Positions 8,153-17,835 are shown, numbered from the stretch's first letter. The stretch is 39,653 nucleotides of DNA from Prevotella sp. (GCA_017483185.1 JAFULM010000008.1:1-39653), one strand, 5' to 3'. The notes: generated from the letters alone by a model not told the origin. Made by a program: numbers and translations.

Positions 8153-9511
8153 ATGATAAAGAAATTACTCTCAATGATCATAATGGTGGCCGCATTTGCC
8201 GCCACGGGCATGGCCCAGGAGAACATGTATCTCATCAAAGGCAACCAGGTGGTTGCAAAATACAGCGTCGACGATGTCGACTATGTCTCGTTCAAGTTGC
8301 CCGAGGGCGTGACGGAAAACCAGGTGACGGTCAACGTCGACGAGGTTGGCAAAAACTATTTCACATACACCGTCAAGACTCTTTCGCCGACGAAAGAGTA
8401 TGTACACTACTTCGTTCAGAAGTCGATGATAGACATCTATCTGCTGACATACTATGGCACGACCGTCGAGAACTCCGACCCGGAGCTCGTCAAGATGCTA
8501 CTGAAGAACTATCTGTACAGCGGATTCTTGGCCGCAGGAACATCTTCATATACTATCCGGGACGGCGAGACGGACGGGATAGAGGATTTTGACGTGATTG
8601 CCGGCACCGACTATTTCGTCATGGCGTGCGACCTTGACGCCACAGGCGAGAACTTGGGTGACAACTTCGACTATAAGCTCGTCACGACCGAGCCTGCCGG
8701 CCGCTCCGCCGGAACCGTCAGCGTCACCTACGCGGGACTCAACGAGAAGGGAGAGGCTATGTTTGACTTCACAGCAAGCGACGACATCACCAAGATCTGT
8801 ACGATGTACGGTCTGAAGTCCGCCCTCGAGTCGTTCATCACCGCATACGGCTTCGACTACACCATGTTCACCTATGCCGGCCGTTTCGCGCCCGACGCGC
8901 TCATCCCCGGCGACGGCAGCGGATGGCCCGTGAATGACGAGGCCGACTACGTTATGTATGTTGTCGGTATCGACGCCAACGGCGACCAGACCGAAGTGCA
9001 GAAGGTCGAGATGCACATCGTGCCTCCGACACCGGAACAAGCCGGCCCGCAGATCAAGATATTCAGCAAGGAGAAGAGCGCCGGCAAGGTCCGCGTCAAC
9101 TTCGAGATCAGCCCGAGCAACGTCACCGAGGCCTGCGTCCGTCTGATGGACGAGAACGACTGTGACGATCGTCTGAATGTCGGCTATACGCTTCCGGAGC
9201 TTGCCGCAGGCGGCGATGCCATCGACATCACCAACAAGATCAACACCGAGGGCGAATATACCTACGTCAACGACGAGGTGCCCACACGTTGGAACTCGCT
9301 GCTCATCATGGCAAAGAACGACGAGGGTACCACCATCACCCGCATGAACTTCTGGCCGGACACCGAGTCGGAGTGGGATATCACCGAAAACACGTCTTTC
9401 TCCTCGACCAGAGCCAACGCCCCCTCCCGCAAGACAATCGTGAGCACTAACGTCGCTCCCCGACTGAATCTTGTCAAGGGCAAGCCGGCATTTAAGACGT
9501 TCCGCCGATAA
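8153..9511 (+). CDS. Secreted multidomain beta-sandwich protein, function unknown
   Basis: The 452-residue protein has a signal peptide (first 21 residues, ending GMAQ). It then shows MYLIKGNQVVAKYSVDDVDYVSF, the same N-terminal pattern as the gene just upstream. The rest is Asp-, Thr- and Tyr-rich. It looks like two or three fibronectin-III-like or Ig-like repeats, for example YFTYTVKTLSPTKEYVHYFV and VSVTYAGLNEKGEAMFDFTAS, followed by KVRVNFEISPSNVTEACVRL. I see no catalytic motif, lipobox or clear C-terminal sorting domain, although the protein ends in a basic stretch. It is probably exported to the periplasm or surface. The stop codon is followed within about 5 bp by a decayed D element. 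Confidence 0.82.
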   Translation: MIKKLLSMIIMVAAFAATGMAQENMYLIKGNQVVAKYSVDDVDYVSFKLPEGVTENQVTVNVDEVGKNYFTYTVKTLSPTKEYVHYFVQKSMIDIYLLTYYGTTVENSDPELVKMLLKNYLYSGFLAAGTSSYTIRDGETDGIEDFDVIAGTDYFVMACDLDATGENLGDNFDYKLVTTEPAGRSAGTVSVTYAGLNEKGEAMFDFTASDDITKICTMYGLKSALESFITAYGFDYTMFTYAGRFAPDALIPGDGSGWPVNDEADYVMYVVGIDANGDQTEVQKVEMHIVPPTPEQAGPQIKIFSKEKSAGKVRVNFEISPSNVTEACVRLMDENDCDDRLNVGYTLPELAAGGDAIDITNKINTEGEYTYVNDEVPTRWNSLLIMAKNDEGTTITRMNFWPDTESEWDITENTSFSSTRANAPSRKTIVSTNVAPRLNLVKGKPAFKTFRR

Positions 9512-9514
9512 TTG

Positions 9515-9556
9515 AAAAGCCCACCCTGCCTCCCCGAAGGGGATGAGCCGAGAGGG
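9515..9556 (-). repeat. Element D, decayed copy D1
   Basis: AAAAGCCCACCCTGCCTCCCCGAAGGGG-type sequence begins 4 bp after the stop codon of the upstream gene. The palindromic core is shortened and the tail (AAGCCCACCC) faces the gene, the same orientation as in the copies after sufC, the acyl-CoA synthetase gene and trpS. Confidence 0.6.
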
Positions 9557-9567
9557 TGAATGGAAAA

Positions 9568-9734
9568 GTAGGGTCGCGACCCGTCGCGACCGCCTCCTTG
9601 TCACATGATTTAACTCTATATGTCAGATGTTAGAGTTTTCCCCTTCATCTCGTAGGCACCCTCCCCTTGGGGAGGGTCGGGGTGGGGCCGGTACTATGTG
9701 ACATGGAGGCGGTCGCGACCCGTCGCGACCCTAC
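9568..9734. repeat. Family C inverted repeat (TCGCGAC arms), copy C1
   Basis: Arms of about 39 bp at 9568-9606 and 9696-9734 are inverted copies with about three mismatches. Each arm carries two TCGCGAC palindromes and GGAGGCGG. The loop contains a full D element. A second family member is at 28338-28475 in the suf operon. Confidence 0.88.
9646..9690 (+). repeat. Element D, copy D2, nested in the family C loop
   Basis: CGTAGGCACCCTCCCC is paired with GGGGAGGG, and the tail TCGGGGTGGGGCC follows. Outside the core, the flank CGTAGGCA is shared with the copies at 18963-19003 and 19218-19264. Nesting in the loop of another repeat shows that at least one of the families inserted after the other. 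Confidence 0.85.
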
Positions 9735-9908
9735 TTTGTTATGTTTTTTCCGAATTTAACGCCATTTTTTCGGGGTACTTTTCAAAAAAATCCCGCCACG
9801 CTCCCAAATTTTCAAATCTTGCGAAGGGCAAAATCTTGCGGTTTTTTCGGTGGAAAAATCACTGTTTTTGCAAACCGTTGTTACACAACTACTTACAAAC
9901 AGACAGTC

Positions 9909-9940
9909 CCCTCTGACTCCCCCAAAGGGGGAGCTTGGGC
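9909..9940 (+). repeat. Element D variant, copy D3, beside GCAACGG cluster A2
   Basis: CTCCCCCAAAGGGGGAG forms the palindromic core, followed by CTTGGGC. It directly abuts the inverted GCAACGG cluster. Copy D4 (10128-10180) lies on the other side in the opposite orientation, so the cluster is bracketed. Confidence 0.65.
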
Positions 9941-10055
9941 TTCCCGTAAGGGCCTTATTGCTCTGCAACGGGGCTGCTATTGCATTGCAACGGCGGCCCC
10001 GTTGCAACATGACGGCGTGCTCGTTGCGATGCAATAGCGGCCCCGTTGCTCGGCG
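9941..10055 (-). repeat. Dispersed GCAACGG palindrome cluster, copy A2
   Basis: This is the reverse complement of the cluster at 174-292 and 21609-21723. Read on the minus strand it starts near CGCCGAGCAACGGGGCC and ends CCCTTACGGGAAG. Several internal GCAACGG/CCGTTGC pairs could form alternative hairpins. Confidence 0.82.
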
Positions 10056-10127
10056 AAACCCGTTTTTTGACTCAAAAACAGCAAGCAAAAACTCGCGGAG
10101 TTTTTCAAAAATGAATGGCCGCGGGGC

Positions 10128-10180
10128 CCTTATGGCTCCCTCCGGCCTCCCCAAAGGGGGAGAGACCTGCGGCTTCCCAA
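10128..10180 (-). repeat. Element D variant, copy D4
   Basis: GGCTCCCTCCGGCCTCCCCAAA is followed by GGGGGAGAG. The core is CTCCCCAAAGGGGGAG-like. Its orientation is opposite to D3, so D3 and D4 flank the GCAACGG cluster with their tails inward. Confidence 0.6.
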
Positions 10181-10306
10181 CCACTTTTTAAATACAATAA
10201 GGCCCTTATTACCCACAAAAACACAAATCTTTGAGCAATTTTCCGAACACGATTTTGTAAATATATATCATACACCTACCCACCTGAAAACCACCTGAAA
10301 ACCCAC

Positions 10307-11032
10307 CTACACAAACAGCTCGCGCAGTACGGCGAGCGAACGCAGTTCGGGAAATCCGGGTATGTGTATGCGATAATACTGTATGATGACCTCCACCATG
10401 CGGTTGCGCTCCGTGTGCGACATGCGGAAGAGATGCATCGTGGCGAAGTTCATTCGCATCATCAGCCGGATGAGTGATGCCTCCTGCGGGAGCAGCACGT
10501 CGCGGTGGGGTGGGAGCGAGCCGCTGAAACAACCCGAGCGCAGGTCGAAACAGCAGCCCGGACAGTAACCGTCGAGATTGGGGAAGAAACCGAGAAAGCG
10601 CGACAGGCGCATGAGAAAGACAAGGTGGAAGTTGGCGTAGCCCTCGCCGCGGCCGTCCAACCACTGGAGACAGTCCGCGATGTAGTCGAAGAGACGGTCT
10701 CCCTGCTGCTCGTCGCGCAGGGCGTAGCAAAGAAATTCGGCAATGAACATGGCGATGGAGAGCTTTCGCGGGTCCGTCGAAAGTGAAGGCAGAGGCATGG
10801 CCAGGCGCACGGAGCGCAACTTCTGGAGCTTGGCGCGGCGGCTGATGTCACACTCCGCCTCTATCAGCGTCAGCGGACTGAGCGTCTGGCGACGTACACC
10901 GCCGCGACCGCCGCGGCTGACGGTCACTGCAAACGACATCCGCCCGCACTCGCGGGTGAACAGATCGACAATCATACGGTTGTCGCCATACTTGACATGG
11001 CGGAGCACCAAAGCCTCTGTTTTTGTCAACAT
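10307..11032 (-). CDS. recO: DNA repair protein RecO
   Basis: RecO works with RecR (and RecF) to load RecA on SSB-coated single-stranded DNA in gap repair and anneals complementary strands. The 241-residue protein begins with the typical OB-fold N-terminus MLTKTEALVLRHVKYGDNRMI, then helical segments. It carries a cysteine cluster at C157, C160, C161 and C168 matching the zinc site of many RecO proteins. The open frame extends 25 codons upstream to a TTG, but those residues do not resemble RecO, so the ATG at 11032 is chosen. It diverges from the tRNA-Glu/rpsT unit. Downstream is a repeat island with no obvious terminator. Confidence 0.93.
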   Translation of the reverse strand: MLTKTEALVLRHVKYGDNRMIVDLFTRECGRMSFAVTVSRGGRGGVRRQTLSPLTLIEAECDISRRAKLQKLRSVRLAMPLPSLSTDPRKLSIAMFIAEFLCYALRDEQQGDRLFDYIADCLQWLDGRGEGYANFHLVFLMRLSRFLGFFPNLDGYCPGCCFDLRSGCFSGSLPPHRDVLLPQEASLIRLMMRMNFATMHLFRMSHTERNRMVEVIIQYYRIHIPGFPELRSLAVLRELFV

Positions 11033-11104
11033 ATTTGCGAAGATAGTGCAAGCGAGCGCAATGGAAAATGTCTTTTTCGATTGCCGAGCGCAGCCTGTTT
11101 TATG

Positions 11105-11112
11105 CAAAGATA
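11105..11112 (-). promoter_or_regulatory. Candidate -7 promoter element for recO
   Basis: On the minus strand TATCTTTG matches TAnnTTTG, 73 bp upstream of the chosen recO start. No convincing -33 TTTG partner is seen. Its position upstream of the ATG supports rejecting the longer TTG-initiated frame, which would begin at the box itself. Confidence 0.45.
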
Positions 11113-11164
11113 TATACTTTATGGCATAAAATCGCCCGTTTGACGCATTTTTCCCTAAAAAAAT

Positions 11165-11195
11165 TTTGCAGTATTAAATAAAAGCGGTAACTTTG
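11165..11195 (+). promoter_or_regulatory. Strong Bacteroidota promoter for tRNA-Glu and rpsT
   Basis: TTTG (11165-11168) and TAACTTTG (11188-11195) are separated by 19 bp, an exact match to the -33/-7 consensus. The tRNA 5' end is 20 bp after the -7 box, which leaves a short leader. Confidence 0.85.
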
Positions 11196-11215
11196 CACCC
11201 GCAAATCTAAGCAAT

Positions 11216-11287
11216 GGTCCCTTCGTCTATCGGTTAGGACGAGAGATTTTCATTCTCTAAAGAGGAGTTCGACTCTCCTAGGGACTA
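11216..11287 (+). tRNA. tRNA-Glu (anticodon UUC)
   Basis: The 72-nt sequence folds as a cloverleaf. The acceptor stem is GGTCCCT with AGGGACT (the outermost pair is G-U) and discriminator A. The anticodon stem AGAGA/TCTCT encloses a 7-nt loop TTTTCAT with anticodon TTC. The T arm contains GTTCGACTC. CCA is not encoded. It reads GAA and GAG codons and in this phylum also supplies Glu-tRNA for haem synthesis. It is followed after 24 bp by rpsT with no terminator between. Confidence 0.96.
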
Positions 11288-11311
11288 CAATAAAATAAGA
11301 ATAAACAAAAG

Positions 11312-11566
11312 ATGGCAAATCACAAATCAGCAATCAAGAGAATTCGTCAGAGCCAGAAGAGAGCTCTGCATAATAAATATTATGCAAAGACGATGCGCAA
11401 CGCTGTTCGCAAGTTGCGTGCCCTCACAGACAAGGAAGAGGCTGTGAAGTTATATCCGAGTGTTCAGAAGATGCTGGACAAGTTGGCAAAGAACAATATC
11501 ATCCACAAGAACAAGGCTTCGAACCTGAAGTCCAAACTTGCCTTGCACATCAGCAAGCTGGGTTGA
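11312..11566 (+). CDS. rpsT: 30S ribosomal protein S20
   Basis: S20 is a basic all-helical primary binder of 16S rRNA in the body of the small subunit. The 84-residue product has the expected N-terminus [22 protein letters not shown] and a C-terminal helix containing [13 protein letters not shown]. Length and lysine/arginine content match the family. It is co-transcribed with tRNA-Glu from the promoter at 11165 and closed by the terminator at 11589. Confidence 0.98.
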   Translation: MANHKSAIKRIRQSQKRALHNKYYAKTMRNAVRKLRALTDKEEAVKLYPSVQKMLDKLAKNNIIHKNKASNLKSKLALHISKLG

Positions 11567-11588
11567 TACATCGACAACAGAGATATAC

Positions 11589-11627
11589 GAGAGGCTGCGT
11601 CCATGACGGATGCAGCCTCTCTTTTTT
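11589..11627 (+). terminator. Intrinsic terminator after rpsT
   Basis: GAGAGGCTGC-GTCC pairs with GGAT-GCAGCCTCTC across a short ATGAC loop, followed by six T residues. It separates the tRNA-Glu/rpsT transcript from gyrB. Confidence 0.9.
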
Positions 11628-11655
11628 GTGCCCTAAATATTTCGCTAAGTCATAA

Positions 11656-13671
<2,016 letters not shown>

Positions 13672-13771
13672 CGCGCTATGCGACCGGACGTCAGACAGAG
13701 GCGGACAAAGATATGTTGACGGCCCTACGGCATGATGCCGGAGGACGAAAGAACGGGAACAGATTACGATT

Positions 13772-14896
13772 ATGAAAGCCGATTACAACCACCCGACGGT
13801 TGGTTACAATCCTCTGACATTCGCGTCTCTGTTCCCGTTCTGCGTTTTCCGGCTTTTTTGTGTCCTCGCCGCAGTGTTGGCTGTATTGTCTGCGGACGCG
13901 GGCGGATGGCCGGCCAGGCCTTTCGGATGGTTCGCGGGCTGGATTTCGCATCCCGACGCGGCCGCCGGAGAGCAGGTGTGGTTCCGCCGTTGCTTCACCG
14001 GAGAGGGGCGGACGGTGAACGGCCGGATAGAAGTTGTCACCGACGGGGCAGCCGTCGTCTATGTGAACGGATATAATGTGATGACCGATGTGCCGCCGCC
14101 ACTGCCTGACAGACCGTCCGGGGTGATGCGGATGATGCGTTATGACGTCACGAGATACCTCCGTCCGGACTCCAATGTGGTCGCCGTCCGGTGCTCGCCG
14201 GCTGCTCCCGCAGACTTGTCGCTTGCTCTTCATGGGAAGCCATTGCTTGTTCCCGCGGACTCGTTGTCCGTCACCGGAACGACACCCGTCGCTCCCCGGT
14301 TGCGTCTCGTCTTCTCCGGACTGCGCGTGACGCACGGCGGAAGGCGCGCCGCACCGTTCTCATACACCACCGACGACACATGGATGTGTCGCACGGCAGG
14401 ATGTCGCTTGTTTGAAGATGGCGTGGAATGGGTTGACGGCAGGACTGCGGGTGAAGATTGGAGGACGGACGATGTGGAGATAATGAAGTGGCGGAATGCC
14501 CGCGAGGAAGCCGAAGTGACGGTCGGGCGGATTGTCGAAGAAACACCGCTCCATAGGGCCGTGCGTGTGGGTCGTGTCCGTGAGTGCAGCTTGATCGGCG
14601 CTGCGGCAGGGAGATTGACATACGGTTGCGGTCCGGAGTTTTGCGGCCGTCTTCGCGTGACGTTACGTGGGATGAAGAGCGGCGACGTCTTGCGTATCGG
14701 AGGTGACGTCCCCCGCAGCGGAGGAATGAGCTACGTCTGTTCGGGAGAGGCCGACGAACAGGCCGTGATGCGCTTTGCGGAATATGAAGGGGCGAGTGTC
14801 ACCGTATCATGCGACACCGGATTGACGCCCGACAACGTGACGAAAGTGGAAGCGTTGAGCCTTGAAGACTATTTTCATGACAGCTGGATGTACTGA
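13772..14896 (+). CDS. Secreted beta-sandwich protein, rhamnosidase N-domain-like
   Basis: The 374-residue protein has an N-terminal hydrophobic segment (about residues 17-42, ending SADAGG) that should act as a signal peptide after an unusually long n-region. The mature part resembles the non-catalytic front domains of family-78-type alpha-L-rhamnosidases: WFRRCFTGEG, then RIEVVTDGAAVVYVNGYNV and YDVTRYLRPDSNVVAV (a jelly-roll), later YTTDDTWMC and a Gly/Arg-rich third sandwich. The helical (alpha/alpha)6 catalytic barrel is absent and the protein ends in DYFHDSWMY. It could be a carbohydrate-binding protein, or the remnant or first half of an enzyme, although no continuation is seen before the convergent gene at 14966. 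It starts 100 bp after gyrB. Confidence 0.75.
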   Translation: MKADYNHPTVGYNPLTFASLFPFCVFRLFCVLAAVLAVLSADAGGWPARPFGWFAGWISHPDAAAGEQVWFRRCFTGEGRTVNGRIEVVTDGAAVVYVNGYNVMTDVPPPLPDRPSGVMRMMRYDVTRYLRPDSNVVAVRCSPAAPADLSLALHGKPLLVPADSLSVTGTTPVAPRLRLVFSGLRVTHGGRRAAPFSYTTDDTWMCRTAGCRLFEDGVEWVDGRTAGEDWRTDDVEIMKWRNAREEAEVTVGRIVEETPLHRAVRVGRVRECSLIGAAAGRLTYGCGPEFCGRLRVTLRGMKSGDVLRIGGDVPRSGGMSYVCSGEADEQAVMRFAEYEGASVTVSCDTGLTPDNVTKVEALSLEDYFHDSWMY

Positions 14897-14965
14897 GATA
14901 GAGGAGTGAAAGCCACTGAAGCATATCCGGTTGCATCCCTTCCGGAGGGTCGGACGGAGCTTATC

Positions 14966-15802
14966 TCACAGCATCTGCATCTTCAGACCGAGCGAGAGAC
15001 CGATGATGTCCCATAGCTTTATGCTGCTGTCCTGCGCCATTGCCCGCACGTAGATGTCGCACGTGCTTATCTCATAGAACGCGGAGATACTTTTGATGAA
15101 CTTCCGCCGGTTGTGAGGGACGGCGTATGAGATGCGCTGGCCGACGAACACATTGATGCGCACCTTTGTCGACAGCATCGGATAGTATTTGTCCGGATAG
15201 CGTTTGGGCTGTTTGCCCCAAAACTCCTGTCCGAAGACGGTGTTGAAGTAGATGCCGCAGGACAGCGGTTCGATGTGACACTTGTCCGTCAGTCGCAGTC
15301 TCCAGGGGATGAAGTTCTGTTTCAGCGTCATTGTCATCTTTGCGTCCCTGCTCCTGAATTTCGGCAGATAACCGAAGAGAAGGTTTGTCTCAAACTGCCT
15401 GTGGTGGCCGTAGTCCCAGCCCACACCGATGGACATGACGCCCATGTTGCCCGCATACTGCATGATGAACTGTGTCGGGATGAGAAAGTTCCATAATCTT
15501 CTGTAACGATAGACGCGGCGATCATATTTGCTGAAGGCCGTCGTGTCTTCGGTCACGACCATTTCCTTGTTACATTCTTTTGTGCTGTCGGCTGTCGGGA
15601 GTGAACACTCCTGAGCGTCGCCGATGCTGTCAATGTCGATGAAATCGCGGTTTTCAGACGATTTGACGCTGTCTTCCGGTGTATATATGCTATCCTGAGT
15701 CATCGCCTCGGACCGCATGCCGGCTGTCTCCGCGCTTGCCGCGGCCGTCAGGTAGAAGCCGACGAGCAGGAAAAAACTAAAAATAAATCGTCTCATAATC
15801 AT
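14966..15802 (-). CDS. Putative outer-membrane beta-barrel protein
   Basis: The product (278 residues from the ATG at 15802, or 276 from the ATG at 15796) starts with a signal peptide MRRFIFSFFLLVGFYLTAAASA. A Ser/Asp/Glu-rich linker follows, then a region with alternating aromatic strands (IPTQFIMQYAGNMGVMSIGVGWDYGHHRQFETNLLFGYLP, in several pieces) like small outer-membrane barrel proteins. It ends with LGLSLGLKMQML-like hydrophobic alternation. The start overlaps the end of the upstream phosphoesterase gene by about 20-26 bp, which indicates translational coupling. The exact function is unknown. The phosphoesterase neighbour suggests a linked envelope function. Confidence 0.78.
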   Translation of the reverse strand: MIMRRFIFSFFLLVGFYLTAAASAETAGMRSEAMTQDSIYTPEDSVKSSENRDFIDIDSIGDAQECSLPTADSTKECNKEMVVTEDTTAFSKYDRRVYRYRRLWNFLIPTQFIMQYAGNMGVMSIGVGWDYGHHRQFETNLLFGYLPKFRSRDAKMTMTLKQNFIPWRLRLTDKCHIEPLSCGIYFNTVFGQEFWGKQPKRYPDKYYPMLSTKVRINVFVGQRISYAVPHNRRKFIKSISAFYEISTCDIYVRAMAQDSSIKLWDIIGLSLGLKMQML

Positions 15803-16583
15803 ATCCGTCCGTGGTGATGGTAAACAAGTAGTAGTTGCGATGGGCGGCACTGTCGATGCCGTAGTATATCACCCCGTCGCCGTAGATGTCGTCTTTCTGT
15901 TGGTTATGGTCGTGGCCGTTGATGCAGAAGAGCAACCCGGGGAAGAACGAGAGATACCGTTCGAAGGCTTTGGCCACGTTGTTGTTGAACTGTTCGCTGT
16001 AAGGCCGCGCGTGCATGCAGATTATCGTGCGGTCGAACCGGTCGGCCGAAGCCAGAATCTGCTCCTCCATGAAGTCGAAGTTTGGCACGGCCGCGAGATA
16101 GTCATACTCCGTGGCGTTGGTGTTGAGACAGACAAACTTGATTCTTCCGGCGATGAAACTGTAGTCCAACGGTCCGTACATGGCCGTAAAGACGTCGTCG
16201 CCCGTGCCGAGAAAGTCGTGGTTGCCGATGAGTGCGACGTATGGCACGCGCAGCTTGGAGAGTCTGTCGCGCTGCCACGTAAACTCCATTGTCGTCCCGC
16301 AGTCGGTCAGATCTCCGCAGTGTATGACGAAGTCCACGTCCTCCCGGGTGTTGATGTCAGCCACCATCGCCTCCGTCTCTTTATACCACCCGTGGGTGTC
16401 GCTGACGAAAGCCACGCGGAGCGTATTCTTGTCGCGGCACGCTTCCTCGATGCGGGTTATGTTGTGGGCGTTGATGTCGCACTCGCCGTCAAATCTCACA
16501 TCATATGGATGGTAGTCGAAGACGTCCTTACATCCTGTCAGCAGCATGCAGGCGACGATGATTGGTATATGTCTTTTGGTCAT
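15777..16583 (-). CDS. Calcineurin-like metallophosphoesterase lipoprotein
   Basis: This 268-residue protein belongs to the calcineurin-like phosphoesterase superfamily. The metal-binding motifs are in order: SDTHG (D62, H64), CGDLTD (D91), GNHD (121-123), a CMHARP histidine, and NGHDH near the C-terminus. The N-terminus is a lipoprotein signal with the lipobox LTGC (Cys18), so the enzyme is probably anchored in the envelope. The substrate cannot be read from the sequence; this family includes nucleotidases, phosphodiesterases and phospholipid hydrolases. It overlaps the next gene, a putative outer-membrane protein, and diverges from the AraC-type regulator with a 206-bp shared intergenic region. 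Confidence 0.9.
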   Translation of the reverse strand: MTKRHIPIIVACMLLTGCKDVFDYHPYDVRFDGECDINAHNITRIEEACRDKNTLRVAFVSDTHGWYKETEAMVADINTREDVDFVIHCGDLTDCGTTMEFTWQRDRLSKLRVPYVALIGNHDFLGTGDDVFTAMYGPLDYSFIAGRIKFVCLNTNATEYDYLAAVPNFDFMEEQILASADRFDRTIICMHARPYSEQFNNNVAKAFERYLSFFPGLLFCINGHDHNQQKDDIYGDGVIYYGIDSAAHRNYYLFTITTDGYDYETIYF

Positions 16584-16668
16584 GCAGATTGTTTTTTCTG
16601 TCTCTGTTTTAGTCGAAGTATCCGATTTCCGGTGTGTTCACGGAGCCTTGTGAGGCTTTGGCTGTCTG

Positions 16669-16676
16669 CAAAATTA
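16669..16676 (-). promoter_or_regulatory. Candidate -7 element for the phosphoesterase operon
   Basis: On the minus strand TAATTTTG matches TAnnTTTG, 86 bp upstream of the lipoprotein start codon. The divergent AraC promoter box is at 16764, so both lie in one 206-bp region where the regulator could act. No clear -33 box is seen. Confidence 0.5.
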
Positions 16677-16763
16677 CAAAGAAAAGGCGAGAAAACTTTG
16701 TCCGATTATGGAGTTTTTGTGTCGCTTTTATCTTTTTCTTTCCACCAAATCGAATATTTGTCG

Positions 16764-16771
16764 TACATTTG
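16764..16771 (+). promoter_or_regulatory. Candidate -7 promoter element for the AraC-type gene
   Basis: TACATTTG matches TAnnTTTG, 18 bp before the ATG at 16790. This argues against a start at the in-frame codon at 16634, because that would place translation well upstream of the promoter. Confidence 0.65.
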
Positions 16772-16789
16772 CAATGTAAAAATCAAGAT

Positions 16790-17689
16790 ATGGAGAATAA
16801 TCAACCAGACTTTTGCAACCATACGGCAGACACGCCCTCCACGTCCGAGATGCCTCAGGCGGCGCTCGTCCGACTGCACACCGACGGCATACTGCTGACC
16901 GACGACCTGACCCGTCTGCCCGTCACGGCCGGTCCGTGGCGCATGAAGTTCATCCTGCTCGCGCTCTGCACGCGAGGTGAAGCCCGCTATGTGGTGGACG
17001 GGCAGGAGCAGACCGTATGCGGCAACGATGTCATTATCATATCCGAGCGCCATGTCGTCGACCACTATCAGGCGTCTGCGGACATCGCCGGAATCTGCAT
17101 CATCCTGTCTGTCGGCTTTTTCTATGAGACCATCAGCAACGTCAGAGATCTCTCGACTCTCTTCCTCTTTTCCAAAAACCATCCGGTCGTCGGCCTTTCA
17201 CAGCGTGAGGCGGACACGTTCAAGAGCTACTTCTACATGCTCCGGGACAAGGTGGCCGACATGCGCAACCACTATCGTCTGGAACTTGCGCGCACGCTCA
17301 TTCTGGCCATGTTCTACGACATGAGCAACGTCGTCTATCGCGAGCAGCAGCATGGCGGACGTCGCTCGTCGCGTGCGGACACGATCTTCACCAATTTCAT
17401 ACACCTCTTGGAGGACAATTTCCGTCGTGAGCGTCGTGTGGGATGGTATGCCGAGCAACTCTGCATCACCTCCAAATATCTCTCCGAGACGGTCAAGCAC
17501 GTCAGCCGCCGCACGCCAAACGAGTGGATTGACCGGTATGTGACGCTCGAACTGCGCCTCTTGTTGCGCAACTCGACGAAAAGTATCAAGGAGATAGCCC
17601 TCGATCTCAACTTCCCCAATCAGTCGTTTCTCGGCAAATACTTCAAGGAGCACGTCGGCCAATCGCCGAGCGAGTACCGCCGCAACTGA
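16790..17689 (+). CDS. AraC-family transcriptional regulator
   Basis: The 299-residue protein has a cupin-like N-terminal half (RMKFILLALCTRGEARYVVDG, then NDVIIISERHVVDHYQ) that would bind a ligand. Its C-terminal 95 residues are an AraC/XylS DNA-binding domain with two helix-turn-helix units: WYAEQLCITSKYLSETVKHV, and IKEIALDLNFPNQSFLGKYF ending GQSPSEYRRN. The ATG at 16790 is chosen because it follows the TACATTTG box and an unrelated N-terminal extension is thus excluded. It is divergent from the phosphoesterase/outer-membrane pair and is a plausible regulator of it. A hairpin terminator follows. Confidence 0.92.
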   Translation: MENNQPDFCNHTADTPSTSEMPQAALVRLHTDGILLTDDLTRLPVTAGPWRMKFILLALCTRGEARYVVDGQEQTVCGNDVIIISERHVVDHYQASADIAGICIILSVGFFYETISNVRDLSTLFLFSKNHPVVGLSQREADTFKSYFYMLRDKVADMRNHYRLELARTLILAMFYDMSNVVYREQQHGGRRSSRADTIFTNFIHLLEDNFRRERRVGWYAEQLCITSKYLSETVKHVSRRTPNEWIDRYVTLELRLLLRNSTKSIKEIALDLNFPNQSFLGKYFKEHVGQSPSEYRRN

Positions 17690-17700
17690 CATAATATTCC

Positions 17701-17752
17701 GGTCTGCCATCCGCGTTTGTCCGACGGATAGGCGGACCGAACTGCTTTTTAG
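17701..17752 (+). terminator. Probable terminator after the AraC-type gene
   Basis: GGTCTGCCATCCG pairs imperfectly with CGGATAGGCGGACC across a short loop and is followed by a T5 run after six bases. It separates this gene from trpS. Confidence 0.6.
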
Positions 17753-17803
17753 GCGGATTATGTTATTGCGGCAGGCAGACGAGCGATGAAACAGTTTTGA
17801 AAG

Positions 17804-17835
17804 TTTGTCCATAAGCCCAAGTTTTATTACCTTTG
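17804..17835 (+). promoter_or_regulatory. Bacteroidota promoter for trpS
   Basis: TTTG (17804-17807) and TACCTTTG (17828-17835) are spaced by 20 bp, matching the phylum consensus. The leader to the trpS start codon is about 45 nt and AT-rich. No tryptophan-rich leader peptide or T-box is apparent. Confidence 0.8.

Larger units (their letters stand above)
9512..10306. other. Repeat island between the secreted-protein gene and recO
   Basis: No gene is supported here. In order, the island holds a decayed D element (9515-9556), a long inverted repeat of family C (9568-9734) with another D element nested in its loop (9646-9690), AT-rich DNA with a G/C-poor CGAAAAA style, a D element (9909-9940), an inverted copy of the GCAACGG cluster (9941-10055), and a D element in opposite orientation (10128-10180). 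Genes on both sides end here (the secreted gene on plus, recO on minus). Confidence 0.75.

Noticed and set aside
16634..16789. Longer AraC-type protein starting at 16634
   Set aside because: The extension crosses the TACATTTG promoter box and the divergent spacer and encodes no cupin sequence.
15840..16898. 352-residue plus-strand frame over the phosphoesterase gene
   Set aside because: The minus-strand frame has all calcineurin-type motifs, so the plus frame is a shadow.
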